Virus record (IMG/VR): IMGVR_UViG_3300028025_000726
Coordinates: 1-44,495 of that record
Strand: one strand, 5' to 3'
DNA: 44,495 bases
From: a virus
The position numbers and the translations under genes were made by a program. Shown in pieces: positions 26,301 through 33,610 of the stretch (position 1 is its first letter; each line of letters starts with the position of its first letter). Under the pieces are notes generated by a model, which saw nothing but the letters and a program-made list of their open reading frames with translations, searched no databases and was not told the DNA's origin.

Positions 26301-28868
26301 GCCGACTCTGTTAAAGAGATGGTCAATGAGATGAAGTCTAAGGCACGTGCTATTACTGACCCCATTCAGCGTAAGAAGGTGCTTGACAAAATTGACGAGC
26401 AATTTGGCCCGGGTAAACTTGCTCAGCCTTACTTCCCACTACGTCGTTTTGGAAACTTCTTTTTCCAGATTGGAAGCGGCCCGTACAAAGAGTTCTATAC
26501 GTTTGAAAACCCAATAAGTCGTGAGCTTGCTTTCAGAGCACGCAAACGTGAGCTCTCAAAAGGCAATGCGCAGCAGAGAAAACTTGCTGAAACTATGTAC
26601 AAGGGCAACGGTATTTCTGAGCTGTATAGCCGCAACGTTGCAACGACGCAGATTCTGCGTGATGTACAAGACTTAATAGATGGTGTTTCTGCTACCGACG
26701 TAGCCGGATTGAAGTCGGAACTTAACGATAGCCTTAACCAGTTGATTTATCTGATGCTGCCGCAACAAAGCATGCGTAAGATGTTCATTAACCGCAAGGC
26801 AATCCAAGGTGCAAGCGCGGATATGCTGCGCGTGTTTGCGCATACCGCTGTACATAGTGCGTATCAACAGGCTCGGTTTAAATATTCTGAGCCATTTATT
26901 AACAACATTAACAACGCACGTAGCTACATTCGTGAGCTTGCCAACCCTGACAAACAGGCCGTGTACATGGATTACGTGCAAGAACTTGAGAACCGCACAA
27001 AGAACGTGCTTGGTATTGAGGACAAGAGCGTAGCCGCACAGATAGCGGGAAGCGTAACTAATACGGTATTCTTCTTCGTGCTATCTGCACCTGCTAGTGC
27101 ATTAGTTAACATTCTTGGTGCTTCTGCAGTAACTATGCCCTATATTGGTAGTCGCTACGGCTACGCCAAAACAAATGCGTCGATGCTGAAGAACCTTGGC
27201 CGTTACATGGCAAGCATCCCATCTCGTACTCTCAAGCCTGTTGCTACGGGCCACGTTATGCAAACGTCGTTTCCTTCTATCGTAGAAGGTGGCAAGCTTA
27301 GTCCGCTGCTACAAGAAGCGGCTAATAAGTTTATTGAAGATGGAGATATCAATATCTCCATGACAAATGACATTTACGATTTGGGTGAGCGTCCATCATC
27401 TACGTACACTGGCACGGCTAACGTATTTAAGAAAATTTTAGCTGGCCCTTTCCACCAAGCTGAGCGCATGGTGCGTGAGGTGTCTTTGCTTACTACGTTT
27501 GAATTGGCGCACGAAAAGTTTTCAAAAGAGCCAAAGCGTGATCTGCGTGGTGTTATTGAACGTGATGCAAACGGCGATCCTATTATGCGCACGCCGGAAG
27601 AAGCGTTTGATGATGCTATTGAAGAAGCGCGGGATATTGCTGGTATGACGCTTGGTGACTATGTGCGTCAGATGAAGGGTCGCGTATTCACGTACCCCGG
27701 CGTTAATATAGTTATGCAGTTCAAGCAGTACGCTATTCAGTCAGCGTTTATCTTGCTACGTAACCACTACCTTGCATTTGCCAGACCATTTAGTTCTTCT
27801 GAGATAAAAGACTTCCGTGAACAGCTAGAGTCGAGCGGTATGCCGCCGGACATTATTGAGCAACGTACTAGAGAAGCAGATAAGTATCGTAAAGAGTTGG
27901 GCAACGAGGCGTATAGACGTTTGGCCGGTATCCTTGGTATGACGTTCTTGTACGGAGGAGTTGTAGCGCTGCCGTATTTCTCTCTCGGTCTTGGTACTCT
28001 AATAAAGATGTTTGCCCCAGATGATGACGACGAATTCTTTGATTGGGAAAACTGGTTTGCCAACTTCATGAACACTGAAGTCGGCGGAGCGGCTGGTGCT
28101 ATCTTTGCAAAGATGGGTATGGAGACAGAGAAATCTAAGGTTGCTGGTAAGAAGCTAGCAGAAGCCGTTGCTTATGGGCCCGCATCTGCGGTAACTGGAA
28201 GCGCCTTGTCCGATCGCGTCAGTTTAGATTTAAAAAACTTGTGGTATCGCGAAGGTCGTTACGACAACGACGCACGTCAAGCCGTTACAAACGAAATCAT
28301 TTCTAACTTGGGCCCAGCAGTTGGATTGGGTTTGAATTGGGTAGATGCGTATCAGTTAGTTGAAGACGGTCAGTTTGGGCGTGCATACGAGAAAGCAGTT
28401 CCTGCTATCTTTGCTAAACCTGTTACTTCATATCGCATTGGCGAAGAGGGTGCAACTACTCGCGGTGGTGACATTATCGGTGGCTTGTACCCCGATGAAT
28501 TTACGCTGTGGGATTTGAGTATGCAAGCAATTGGCTTGCAACCACTCAAGTTATACAAAGGTCAGAAGGCGGCTATCCAAGCTAAAACATATCAGCAGAA
28601 AGTAATTGATAAGCACAACTCAATTCTTAACCGCTTATGGATGGAGCGCGGAACACCAGCTTACGCCGATGCTCAAGAGAAAGCTCGTAAGTTTTCTTTA
28701 CAGTTTCCAGATATGGCTATCGATGCAGACGCTATTGATAATGCGTTTGACGCACGGGCTGAAGCTCAAGCCCAAGCTAACGCAATCGGCGCAAGGTTGG
28801 ATGAAAAGCTATTCTCTAAGACACTGCCAATGCTGAACTACGGGGTTCAACAGTCAAAACCCAAATAA
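20313..28868 (+). CDS. Giant polyvalent protein: GHKL ATPase, two HExxH metallopeptidase-like sites, PLxRFG motif (2851 aa)
   Basis: The N-terminus has two copies of REFSFEEA (residues 3-10 and 21-28). A small barrel-like segment lies at ~797-846 (VGDMVRFGNISGVVVGKEGD). A GHKL ATPase module follows: ELLQNAFDA at 901-909 (N905, D908), DNARGM at 943-948 and GGLGLAKMG at 975-983. HEVAH at 1411-1415 with H1421/H1425, and HEIVH at 1702-1706, are two zinc-peptidase-type sites. PLRRFG is at 2042-2047; hydrophobic segments lie near 2250-2280 and 2535-2567. Polyvalent proteins of this kind are known from phages and conjugative elements and are thought to be delivered with DNA. It is the last + strand gene, after the internal virion genes, which fits ejection into the host. 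Targets are unknown. Confidence 0.85.
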   Translation: MAREFSFEEAIAPPAKAPAPREFSFEEAVGAKPAPKAKAKPIAEEAGYDFGAAMAADIAPVEPSEKKVYTGSVFDTQPFEPEFNKAEADRLSRRAYAEATTKPARRTQYVQATPKEQLERTAGQAALDTTTGLLQGAVGIPKGIAENINAGDNPLARFYKSSTEAGERAKSPYLQSQKAEREALLKNVLANQGELAETRAAFTSMFSPAGADIVAQGAGSLVPTLGLSLLGLGQKSMVAMNALSNAGSSAQNTAEKLSQMSPEDWSKSSAYQDLRATGMSHRDAVNMLTPLFALPSQFVGGLIGIASGTTGLEARLAGKTTQGVRASLGRAGAEFIGEEAESVVPSFVSNVTQRLIDEKKSLTEGLGREAVETAFGAAPGSALAAIPPARRQRMDQYVRDRGYEGLSEYIARSKGFLGGPKKSVDQVIAELDALVQKEQGEQDVGQTIAEPSGEGVSMADESGRREPTGGLDFLEPSGMVPTGQDATRAVAGEGREPTAVERTTPLTFEERLQAAGETDKQQGADVGTTTTETEQAETQGQEAAPAANVDLLDKYFTPNSALHKFYKALPQEAKKGSDVYKGAAQVYTLTNNVLSGVNETLAELTKRLKATGHPSITAESPSKRAYAKATATPDIKFLHKSISEMSGLGVRIAGQAMAVAKQYKGKKAVSTDTLGKSIDEYYQGGKNLIHGLYLYGMLDPSEAAEYEQDMGLTPKPAETAKAPVETPTLEDTTPSVDELFPPPKGEVATEVEVPDLKFEAPKSTTPEPPAESVPYFGSEEINALGKKIIDMVESITNDFMVGDMVRFGNISGVVVGKEGDYVRMRPDGAKSPKAYQRVPRKSLTLIARPDTTSTSAASKSADQEKKFGSERGELNADKAGLLQVLGANMYASAVAEVSVKELLQNAFDAVKGAVSSKKAKPLYEVGKIKIEINGDDRTISITDNARGMTPEIVRNAFFTIAGSDKSDLDPSERSGGLGLAKMGFMMGADKLILDTVRDGVRVRVETTGKNIANDDFKIVKSPAPKNEHGTTVTVQIPEYYVDPKTGDKKSIYFSSNADYYDPLQKPLIGPVEVEVKSTSYGSSESQVLPVGVNFPADKFQQFKVNFSWGTADVYFAKDRNPGKVYEIGHQVLSSGVYQFDTTFKIGDEKIPYDIIVNVKSNVEAKHPDYPFENSRERFKGRLEKDVNALNAYLAQIARGNEAQDLQDNFKNIVSMPRMDVGQDIADVSNKLHKAFDNRGTTAKRMELPPMPAEVSVVGTTVVITKTGKVLADAAKKTEKQKEASFKAEKEAPEMKDFLLQMAQNPKQPIFHNNTNVNYLEVGKQYGNPEVFFAELGTIMVEMKEALAESGFSGYDKLKAENLFFGGISVDKGYGGVHIKVPYKAVLLNPFYDFGAKTLFGAREYMWETMTHEVAHTGDMSHGVGHNTQMLKVRQYLADEGLADYYRDAIMDILRRHEATFTAMREAYGRSTTANTGKSLEDYGKGAASTQAGGIGSSSEDELGTVPTGERRGGYGDIRAASEIDSTVGLRRDDAPESVKGLNQDVVNAINNNDINGALKALARNTSGLYSELASRLAELDLPTNITFGQTADLLHRSMNVTVGQQQIRLFAYLSRQYPDLYDKYFKNYDRSENLEKVYAGLQTLQKGKYNLDPVIVEFKDVADAYNRNIKGLKAPGMYVPAVDTISISPSKAFGSNNRVLLHEIVHAATEYVLRGGVPNLTTRQLQAVANLYEMYEYAQTKLPPGDYGFTDIFEFVAEVMTNPNFQKKLSGVYYRTEKTTLLNSLQRFIGRIFGLENLAGAAMKEINQIFSAYRPTGAVVSPLRFAKRIRGPISTPDTWRTAESVQKGIQDRIAEATAGRMTIGEAIGDLKDALWDASGYAVRATVLPFLQLRQLSELTRSRFPQITGAIRIVSEMVSYRGKKLKLAEDIVQDWTKAQGASPAQSKLMSRIMIEATIRGLDPDTAQATALNKPLADAWNALDPEFKTIYRKVRDFYADSVKEMVNEMKSKARAITDPIQRKKVLDKIDEQFGPGKLAQPYFPLRRFGNFFFQIGSGPYKEFYTFENPISRELAFRARKRELSKGNAQQRKLAETMYKGNGISELYSRNVATTQILRDVQDLIDGVSATDVAGLKSELNDSLNQLIYLMLPQQSMRKMFINRKAIQGASADMLRVFAHTAVHSAYQQARFKYSEPFINNINNARSYIRELANPDKQAVYMDYVQELENRTKNVLGIEDKSVAAQIAGSVTNTVFFFVLSAPASALVNILGASAVTMPYIGSRYGYAKTNASMLKNLGRYMASIPSRTLKPVATGHVMQTSFPSIVEGGKLSPLLQEAANKFIEDGDINISMTNDIYDLGERPSSTYTGTANVFKKILAGPFHQAERMVREVSLLTTFELAHEKFSKEPKRDLRGVIERDANGDPIMRTPEEAFDDAIEEARDIAGMTLGDYVRQMKGRVFTYPGVNIVMQFKQYAIQSAFILLRNHYLAFARPFSSSEIKDFREQLESSGMPPDIIEQRTREADKYRKELGNEAYRRLAGILGMTFLYGGVVALPYFSLGLGTLIKMFAPDDDDEFFDWENWFANFMNTEVGGAAGAIFAKMGMETEKSKVAGKKLAEAVAYGPASAVTGSALSDRVSLDLKNLWYREGRYDNDARQAVTNEIISNLGPAVGLGLNWVDAYQLVEDGQFGRAYEKAVPAIFAKPVTSYRIGEEGATTRGGDIIGGLYPDEFTLWDLSMQAIGLQPLKLYKGQKAAIQAKTYQQKVIDKHNSILNRLWMERGTPAYADAQEKARKFSLQFPDMAIDADAIDNAFDARAEAQAQANAIGARLDEKLFSKTLPMLNYGVQQSKPK

Positions 28869-28893
28869 AAAAATCCCCCGCACTAGGCGGGGG
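28867..28893 (-). terminator. Rho-independent terminator for the leftward transcripts
   Basis: A 7-base-pair perfect stem (CCCCCGC / GCGGGGG) with a 5-base loop at 28875-28893 is followed, read on the - strand, by seven U (A-run 28867-28873). It lies just past the last - strand gene and right after the stop of the last + strand gene. On the + strand there is no good U-tract, so it ends mainly the - strand unit; partial bidirectional use is possible. Confidence 0.85.
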
Positions 28894-28946
28894 TAAGGAG
28901 GGTTGTTTTCAAGGAGAGTAGCAACTGACAACCTGCGTGGAGTGTA

Positions 28947-29144
28947 CTACTTAATTCGCCACACACGCAAGCCTTTTATGCCATCTTCGATTACGGGCTT
29001 CATCAAAACCCTAAATCCAAAGCGTTTTGTGGTCACCAAAATCGCTAGTTCACTTTCTTCTAGCCGTAGACATGGAATAAAGAACGACCAGCCCACTCGG
29101 AACTTACGCCAATTAATACTATAGTTAACTCCATTAATTCTCAT
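28947..29144 (-). CDS. Small conserved-looking phage protein (65 aa)
   Basis: The ATG at 29144 overlaps the end of the primase-helicase gene; longer in-frame starts lie deeper inside that gene. The sequence (MRINGVNYSINWRKFRVGWS, FFIPCL...) contains a WxKF/WRKF followed by SFFIPC and ends GLRVWRIK, a pattern seen in small phage proteins encoded beside replication genes. Basic, probably alpha/beta, no enzyme motif. It is the terminal gene of the leftward unit, directly before the terminator. Confidence 0.65.
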   Translation of the reverse strand: MRINGVNYSINWRKFRVGWSFFIPCLRLEESELAILVTTKRFGFRVLMKPVIEDGIKGLRVWRIK

Positions 29145-31956
29145 CTGCTTCTGCAACAGCCACATCAGCATCTGAAGTACCTACGAAGGCATCAGTGTCA
29201 AGGAAGCCACCCTTAGAGCAATCAAATACAAACGCATCCACTGCCGGAACACTGCCGAGCTTAGTGCCTTTTGCCATGCGCTTCTTTACCATACCAGCGT
29301 ACACACCTTCGGCGGTTAGCGAGTTGAGCACATCCTTCAAAGTAATCTGGTGCTGAGAACACCAGTTCCGTAGCTTCTTAGCAATGATGAAAAGCTTTTG
29401 GGTATCTGGTTCCATGCGAATAATTAGCTCACCCGAAGGTTCTAATATGGGTAGCATCTCCACCCCCGTTCGCATATCCACTTTGTCATTGATAACCAAA
29501 GAGTTGCGGCGGTGTTCGTTCCAGTACTCACCAATCACGCTTGCATGAGTTGTAGATGGTGGCTTGATTTCTAACCGCATCTGCGAGAACTGCTTGAGCA
29601 TCCACTTAAAGATACGACCGACGTCAATGTCAATCAGCCCAAGGCGTTTAGCGAATAAGGCACCTGCTATGTTGCAAGCCGCAACACCAGACCAAAAGCG
29701 CTCACGATTTGTAAACCCAATTTTCTTATCGATTAAAAGTTGAATCTGTTTGACTTCTTGGATGCGCTCTTCCAAATTCTCAACCAAGTCCCGCAGATAG
29801 ATACGACCCGCATGCCCGTAGTTTGTGTACAGTTTTGGGTAGATATCGTCGGCTTCTTGCTTTGACAGGAGCTTAGTCTCGGGGATTTCATACTCTATTA
29901 GTCGCATGAGCTCACCGTCGGGCGTAGATTTTAGGGATCTAAGTTTGTCAACAGCAGAAGCGTTGGAAGAACACAACAAAATAGTCTGCCATTTAGCTAA
30001 ATTTATGCGCTCTGCATTTTCATTAGACTTCATCCGACCACGACCTCGACCTTGCGACACGGCATAGGCAAAGTCACTAAACTCGTCCGACGACATTTTT
30101 GTCAGCTCATCACAACCCAGACCCAAGTTGTTCATAACACCTAGTCGGTGCAAGCGCACATTCATAGTGTCTCGCTGAATAAGCATCAACTCTTCGGGGT
30201 GCCCGTAAACACTGTGCATTGCTTTGATAGTAGTAGTCTTGCCCGTGCCTGACTCGTTGTTAATCATGTTGATGATTGCACCTTTAAGGTTTAGATGCTT
30301 CATCAGCGGTGCGCCAAAAGCAGTGAAGAAACCAAACGCATGGGGCTCAAAGCCTTCACGATCGTAAACGTTAATCACTGACTTCCACTCGTCTAACGAA
30401 CCAACAGGCGTAAACCAATCAGCTAATTGAGCGGTGTAACTAGATGGTGGACTGTACTTGTCACCCTCGGCACTAATCTCGGTATCCCCCACAACAAACG
30501 ATTTATTCTTTTCTGTCCACCCAAACTGTGAACGCATAATTTCTGCCCCTTCTTTGTATTGCATTTCTTTAACCGACCGCACGATGTAACCCATGATGGA
30601 ATCCATCTGTTTCTTTAGCGCAATCACACCAAACCACGCCAACTTTTCACGTAACTTATCAGCAGTAAGTAAGTCAACTGCCGGTAGCGCAAACTCTTTC
30701 ACTCCGTCTTTTGGAGTATGCAAACGCATCCAAATAACTTCCCCGCTCTGTGGGTCTTTAAGTCGCTTGACCACATACAGGTCATGCTCATAAATCAGTA
30801 CTGCATCTTCGTCGCTCTCATCCTCAGACTTGCGATACACGCCGCCGTTCTTGCCGCGAAAGTATGGAAACGGATACTCAGGTATCTTGTATGTAACAGG
30901 CTTAGCCGCTTCTGCCACGTACTGAACTGTGTTGTCGGCCTCGGTTGCTTGCGCTACTTCTGCACCAAGAACGATAGGCGAACTAATCTTGCCCTTATGG
31001 ACACAGCCATCACAACCGCTAGGATGAACGCCTTCAAATTTTTCACAGGTATACGGCCCTCTAATCTTTATAACTTTTTCTATCGTGCCATCAGGAGTGT
31101 AGTCAGGGTGCTTACGTGATATGTCATGGATAGCCGTATCTTTATCTACGCAAAACGCAGGTATTGAAAGCGCGGCTCTCCAACGCGGTTCTTCTAAAGT
31201 TTCTTGTTCTTCTATGGCTCTTGCCAACTGCATACAGCCCGTGCCGTTTACGTTCTTGTCAACGATGATGCTAAAACGAAACTGCTTGTTACCCATCAAG
31301 GCACGTGTCATTTCGTTAGCGTACGTCGGCAAGTGATCGGGTACATCTTCAATAGCACCAAGCTTTGCTTTGAAATCTTCAAAGTCGATTGGCATGCCCA
31401 CGTGCTTCAACGTCACTGCAAGCGGTGGGTTTTCTTTGTGGTTCAGCGTATCAGGGACACGCAGAATTGACGCCGCATCTGCCGTTCTAGCAGGGTCGGC
31501 TTCTAAACCTTTCTCATGGCATAACGCTTTGAGGCGCATAGCCACCGGCCTCCACTGTGACCTTGATACGTCAGCAGTAAGACCCCAATACACATGAAGG
31601 CCCCGGCCAGAGTCGACAATCGTCGGCCTTGGCAATCCAACTTCCATGCAAAACTTCTTAAGCGCGGCTAAACCATCGCCCTGAGTAGCGTATGGTTTGT
31701 TAGCCCCACAATCTATATCAAGCCAAAATGCTCGTATAGCCTTTACGTTATCTGTCGTTCTTGTCTTGTCTGTCTCGTACTTAGCACAACCAAAATACGC
31801 ATCGTATCCCTTGGCTAGTAAGTCTTCTATTTCTACGTCAGCTTCACTCAACCCCTGCACAAACGTTTGTCTTGGAAGTCCAGTCTTTTTAAGACCGACA
31901 ATACAATACCATCCTTCTGTGGAGAGCACCGCCGACAACAACTTTGCTCTTGTCAT
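29134..31956 (-). CDS. Primase-helicase: AEP-type primase plus DUF927-like helicase (940 aa)
   Basis: The N-terminal part has archaeo-eukaryotic primase features: WLDID with D80 and D82, SGRGLHVYW at 116-124 with H121, then RTADAASILRVPDTLNHK. The C-terminal part is an ATPase with Walker A ESGTGKT at 568-574 (K573) and Walker B LGCDEL with D616-E617, then SQGRGRGRMKSN, as in phage DUF927-type helicases. It should prime and unwind DNA at the phage fork with the family A polymerase encoded upstream. AGAGG precedes the ATG. A terminator lies between this gene and the upstream regulator, so it depends on readthrough or an unseen promoter. Confidence 0.82.
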   Translation of the reverse strand: MTRAKLLSAVLSTEGWYCIVGLKKTGLPRQTFVQGLSEADVEIEDLLAKGYDAYFGCAKYETDKTRTTDNVKAIRAFWLDIDCGANKPYATQGDGLAALKKFCMEVGLPRPTIVDSGRGLHVYWGLTADVSRSQWRPVAMRLKALCHEKGLEADPARTADAASILRVPDTLNHKENPPLAVTLKHVGMPIDFEDFKAKLGAIEDVPDHLPTYANEMTRALMGNKQFRFSIIVDKNVNGTGCMQLARAIEEQETLEEPRWRAALSIPAFCVDKDTAIHDISRKHPDYTPDGTIEKVIKIRGPYTCEKFEGVHPSGCDGCVHKGKISSPIVLGAEVAQATEADNTVQYVAEAAKPVTYKIPEYPFPYFRGKNGGVYRKSEDESDEDAVLIYEHDLYVVKRLKDPQSGEVIWMRLHTPKDGVKEFALPAVDLLTADKLREKLAWFGVIALKKQMDSIMGYIVRSVKEMQYKEGAEIMRSQFGWTEKNKSFVVGDTEISAEGDKYSPPSSYTAQLADWFTPVGSLDEWKSVINVYDREGFEPHAFGFFTAFGAPLMKHLNLKGAIINMINNESGTGKTTTIKAMHSVYGHPEELMLIQRDTMNVRLHRLGVMNNLGLGCDELTKMSSDEFSDFAYAVSQGRGRGRMKSNENAERINLAKWQTILLCSSNASAVDKLRSLKSTPDGELMRLIEYEIPETKLLSKQEADDIYPKLYTNYGHAGRIYLRDLVENLEERIQEVKQIQLLIDKKIGFTNRERFWSGVAACNIAGALFAKRLGLIDIDVGRIFKWMLKQFSQMRLEIKPPSTTHASVIGEYWNEHRRNSLVINDKVDMRTGVEMLPILEPSGELIIRMEPDTQKLFIIAKKLRNWCSQHQITLKDVLNSLTAEGVYAGMVKKRMAKGTKLGSVPAVDAFVFDCSKGGFLDTDAFVGTSDADVAVAEADEN

Positions 31957-31975
31957 AGCCGCCTCTGCACCGCGA

Positions 31976-32017
31976 TAAAAATAGCGTCTGAGGAGCGCGG
32001 CATGCTCCGACAGACGC
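31976..32017 (-). terminator. Rho-independent terminator between HTH gene and primase-helicase
   Basis: GCGTCTG (31984-31990) pairs with CAGACGC (32011-32017), and GGAGC (31992-31996) with GCTCC (32004-32008), giving a 12-pair stem with a small bulge and 7-base loop. Read on the - strand it is followed by UAUUUUUAUC. It would stop or reduce transcription coming from the promoter at 33.6 kb before it reaches the primase-helicase. Confidence 0.78.
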
Positions 32018-32023
32018 CTTAAA

Positions 32024-32266
32024 CTACATGCCTACTTTGGCTTGGACAATATCTGATATCTTTTCGGTGTGAATCTTTCTTGGTATCCATTCGCCAATAA
32101 ACCACTTGTATATGGTCATGCGGCTTACCCCGAAGTATTCAGCAACCTCACGTACAGGAATGTCCTTCTCAATGCAGAAGCGACCCAGTTTGACACCGGG
32201 GCTCCTAGCATTGGCTACCTTGTTAGCACGAACGATTCGTAATGTGTAACCACGTGTGTCCATCAT
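32024..32266 (-). CDS. HTH DNA-binding protein, probable regulator (80 aa)
   Basis: Residues ~35-63 form a helix-turn-helix (VREVAEYFGVSRMTIYKWFI) of the kind found in small phage regulators. The rest is basic (GYTLRIVRANKVANARSPGV). Two adjacent ATG codons exist (32266 and 32263); both overlap the preceding stop region, so translation is probably coupled. It is the last gene of a three-gene unit between a palindromic promoter and a terminator, which makes autoregulation at that promoter a reasonable inference. Repressor or activator cannot be decided from sequence. Confidence 0.75.
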   Translation of the reverse strand: MMDTRGYTLRIVRANKVANARSPGVKLGRFCIEKDIPVREVAEYFGVSRMTIYKWFIGEWIPRKIHTEKISDIVQAKVGM

Positions 32267-33132
32267 TACTCATCGTCTGTCCAAGTGTTCAGCACATCCA
32301 CAAAGTCTTTCTTTGCGGCTGGCTCAGCGGCTTTCTTGGATACTCGTTTAGTAGGCTCGGCAACTTCTTCAGCTACCTCGGCTTTAGCAACAGGTGCAGA
32401 CTGTGCTTTTGGTTTTGCACCGTCAGTAGCGGCAGGGGTCTGCGTTACTGCTGAACGTGCGGCAGGGCTATCGCCCTTCTCTTTGGCGGTGAGCCATTCT
32501 TGCTCTGACAAATAACGTACTGGCTTGAACGTCAGCTTGGGGGTGTCACTGTCGCTGTCCATACGCATCTCTGTTACCAAGGTGTTGATGCTCTTGCCTT
32601 GAGCGCCAACGTATTTGGCGTATTGTTGGAACGGCATCTTGTCCAAGTCACCGCGACCAAAGATAGACTTCGCAGGTAACACCAACTGAAACACTTCGCC
32701 GTCTACATCGTCGGCCAACAACACTGCCAAGCGTTGCTGATAACGGCATGCGCGTGAGTCGCCTTGACCGGAACCCTTGATGTTCTGTGAACAACCTTCG
32801 CATGACTTGTTCTGTGGGAACTCAATACTTGCGTCAGGCTTGTCGCCGTCGTTACTCCAACAGTCAGGTGAAGTTGTCTCGCCGGGTACGTACTTACCCG
32901 CATAGAACGAACGTGATACTTTAGCGGCACCGTTAATAATAACGATGTTCATTGCACGGCTTTCGTTCTTAGAGATTTCTTCTCCGTTGACCATCATGCG
33001 GAACACACTGCCACGAATGGAAATGCGCTTAAGGCCAGTGTTACCCGCCAATGCTTTGGTGAGGTCATCCTGTCCCGCTTTTTTCAAGTATGCGGGTACG
33101 TCTTGCTGAAACAAAGCAATGTCATTGCTCAT
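32266..33132 (-). CDS. Candidate single-stranded DNA-binding protein with Cys4 cluster (288 aa)
   Basis: The N-terminal ~190 residues look like a compact beta domain and contain four cysteines spaced C91-x19-C111-x2-C114-x14-C129, a probable zinc site. A flexible Ala/Lys/Pro-rich linker follows, then a short acidic end (VLNTWTDDE), the layout typical of phage SSB proteins such as T7 gp2.5 or T4 gp32. It lies among replication genes, one gene away from the primase-helicase. SSB is a reasoned guess; another replication accessory role is possible. AGGAGAA lies before the ATG. Confidence 0.55.
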   Translation of the reverse strand: MSNDIALFQQDVPAYLKKAGQDDLTKALAGNTGLKRISIRGSVFRMMVNGEEISKNESRAMNIVIINGAAKVSRSFYAGKYVPGETTSPDCWSNDGDKPDASIEFPQNKSCEGCSQNIKGSGQGDSRACRYQQRLAVLLADDVDGEVFQLVLPAKSIFGRGDLDKMPFQQYAKYVGAQGKSINTLVTEMRMDSDSDTPKLTFKPVRYLSEQEWLTAKEKGDSPAARSAVTQTPAATDGAKPKAQSAPVAKAEVAEEVAEPTKRVSKKAAEPAAKKDFVDVLNTWTDDE

Positions 33133-33153
33133 AATTTTCTCCTAGTTAAAAAT

Positions 33154-33546
33154 TTACTTACGACGAATGGTGATTTCATATTCACTATCAATATTGAGTC
33201 CGGGTGGATGCACATCGGGGTTGGCATCAATGAACTCTTTAATGTTAGTTTGATGAATACGCTTCTCAAGCAATTCCATACTGCCTTGCTCTCGCATGAA
33301 AGAATAGAAACTTTCCCAGTCATTAGTCCAGTAACGGTTCTTGACTGTGCGATAGGCAATGCCTGTCGGTGTTGAGAAGCTGGTAACGCCCGTCAGCTTT
33401 GATAGCTCGACGATCTTGTGCTTGAGAATCTGCATGTCCTCATCTAGCTTGGCGGTGTTTTCTTTGAACTCTTGGTAGAGTCTGTCACGTTTGTCGCGTA
33501 TTTTTATGTACGTAGTGACGATCTGTTCTATCGGTACGTCTTCCAT
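33154..33546 (-). CDS. Conserved early phage protein of unknown function (130 aa)
   Basis: The start at 33546 is preferred because AAGGA lies 7 bases upstream and because the longer frame would begin within the promoter region. The N-terminal half is a charged helix, probably a coiled coil (IKIRDKRDRLYQEFKENTAK), followed by YRTVKNRYWTNDWESFYSFM and the end PPGLNIDSEYEITIRRK. I recall similar proteins near phage replication genes but no function. It is the first gene after the consensus promoter at 33.58-33.61 kb. Confidence 0.7.
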   Translation of the reverse strand: MEDVPIEQIVTTYIKIRDKRDRLYQEFKENTAKLDEDMQILKHKIVELSKLTGVTSFSTPTGIAYRTVKNRYWTNDWESFYSFMREQGSMELLEKRIHQTNIKEFIDANPDVHPPGLNIDSEYEITIRRK

Positions 33547-33579
33547 ATGTTTCCTTAGTTTTATGAATCGGGAGCGCTT

Positions 33580-33607
33580 ATTATACATCCTTTCTTGACT
33601 GTGTCAA
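33580..33607 (-). promoter_or_regulatory. Consensus sigma70-type promoter (TTGACA-16-TATAAT)
   Basis: On the - strand a perfect TTGACA (33602-33607) and perfect TATAAT (33580-33585) are separated by 16 bases. The -35 overlaps the stop codon of the SNF2-like gene. It would drive the three genes down to the terminator near 32.0 kb and is the strongest promoter-like sequence I noticed in the window. Confidence 0.85.
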
Positions 33608-33610
33608 GAA
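33592..33610. promoter_or_regulatory. 19-bp palindrome over the -35, operator candidate
   Basis: TTCTTGACACAGTCAAGAA (read on the - strand) has two perfect 8-base arms around ACA and covers the whole -35 hexamer. No U-tract follows in either direction, so it is not a terminator. A bound dimer here would block RNA polymerase; the HTH protein encoded in the same unit is an obvious candidate ligand. Confidence 0.6.

Noticed and set aside
28901-28933. GGTTGT / ACAACC inverted repeat downstream of the convergent terminator, as a + strand terminator
   Set aside because: Only 6 base pairs with a loop of more than 20 bases and no U-tract; too weak to call.
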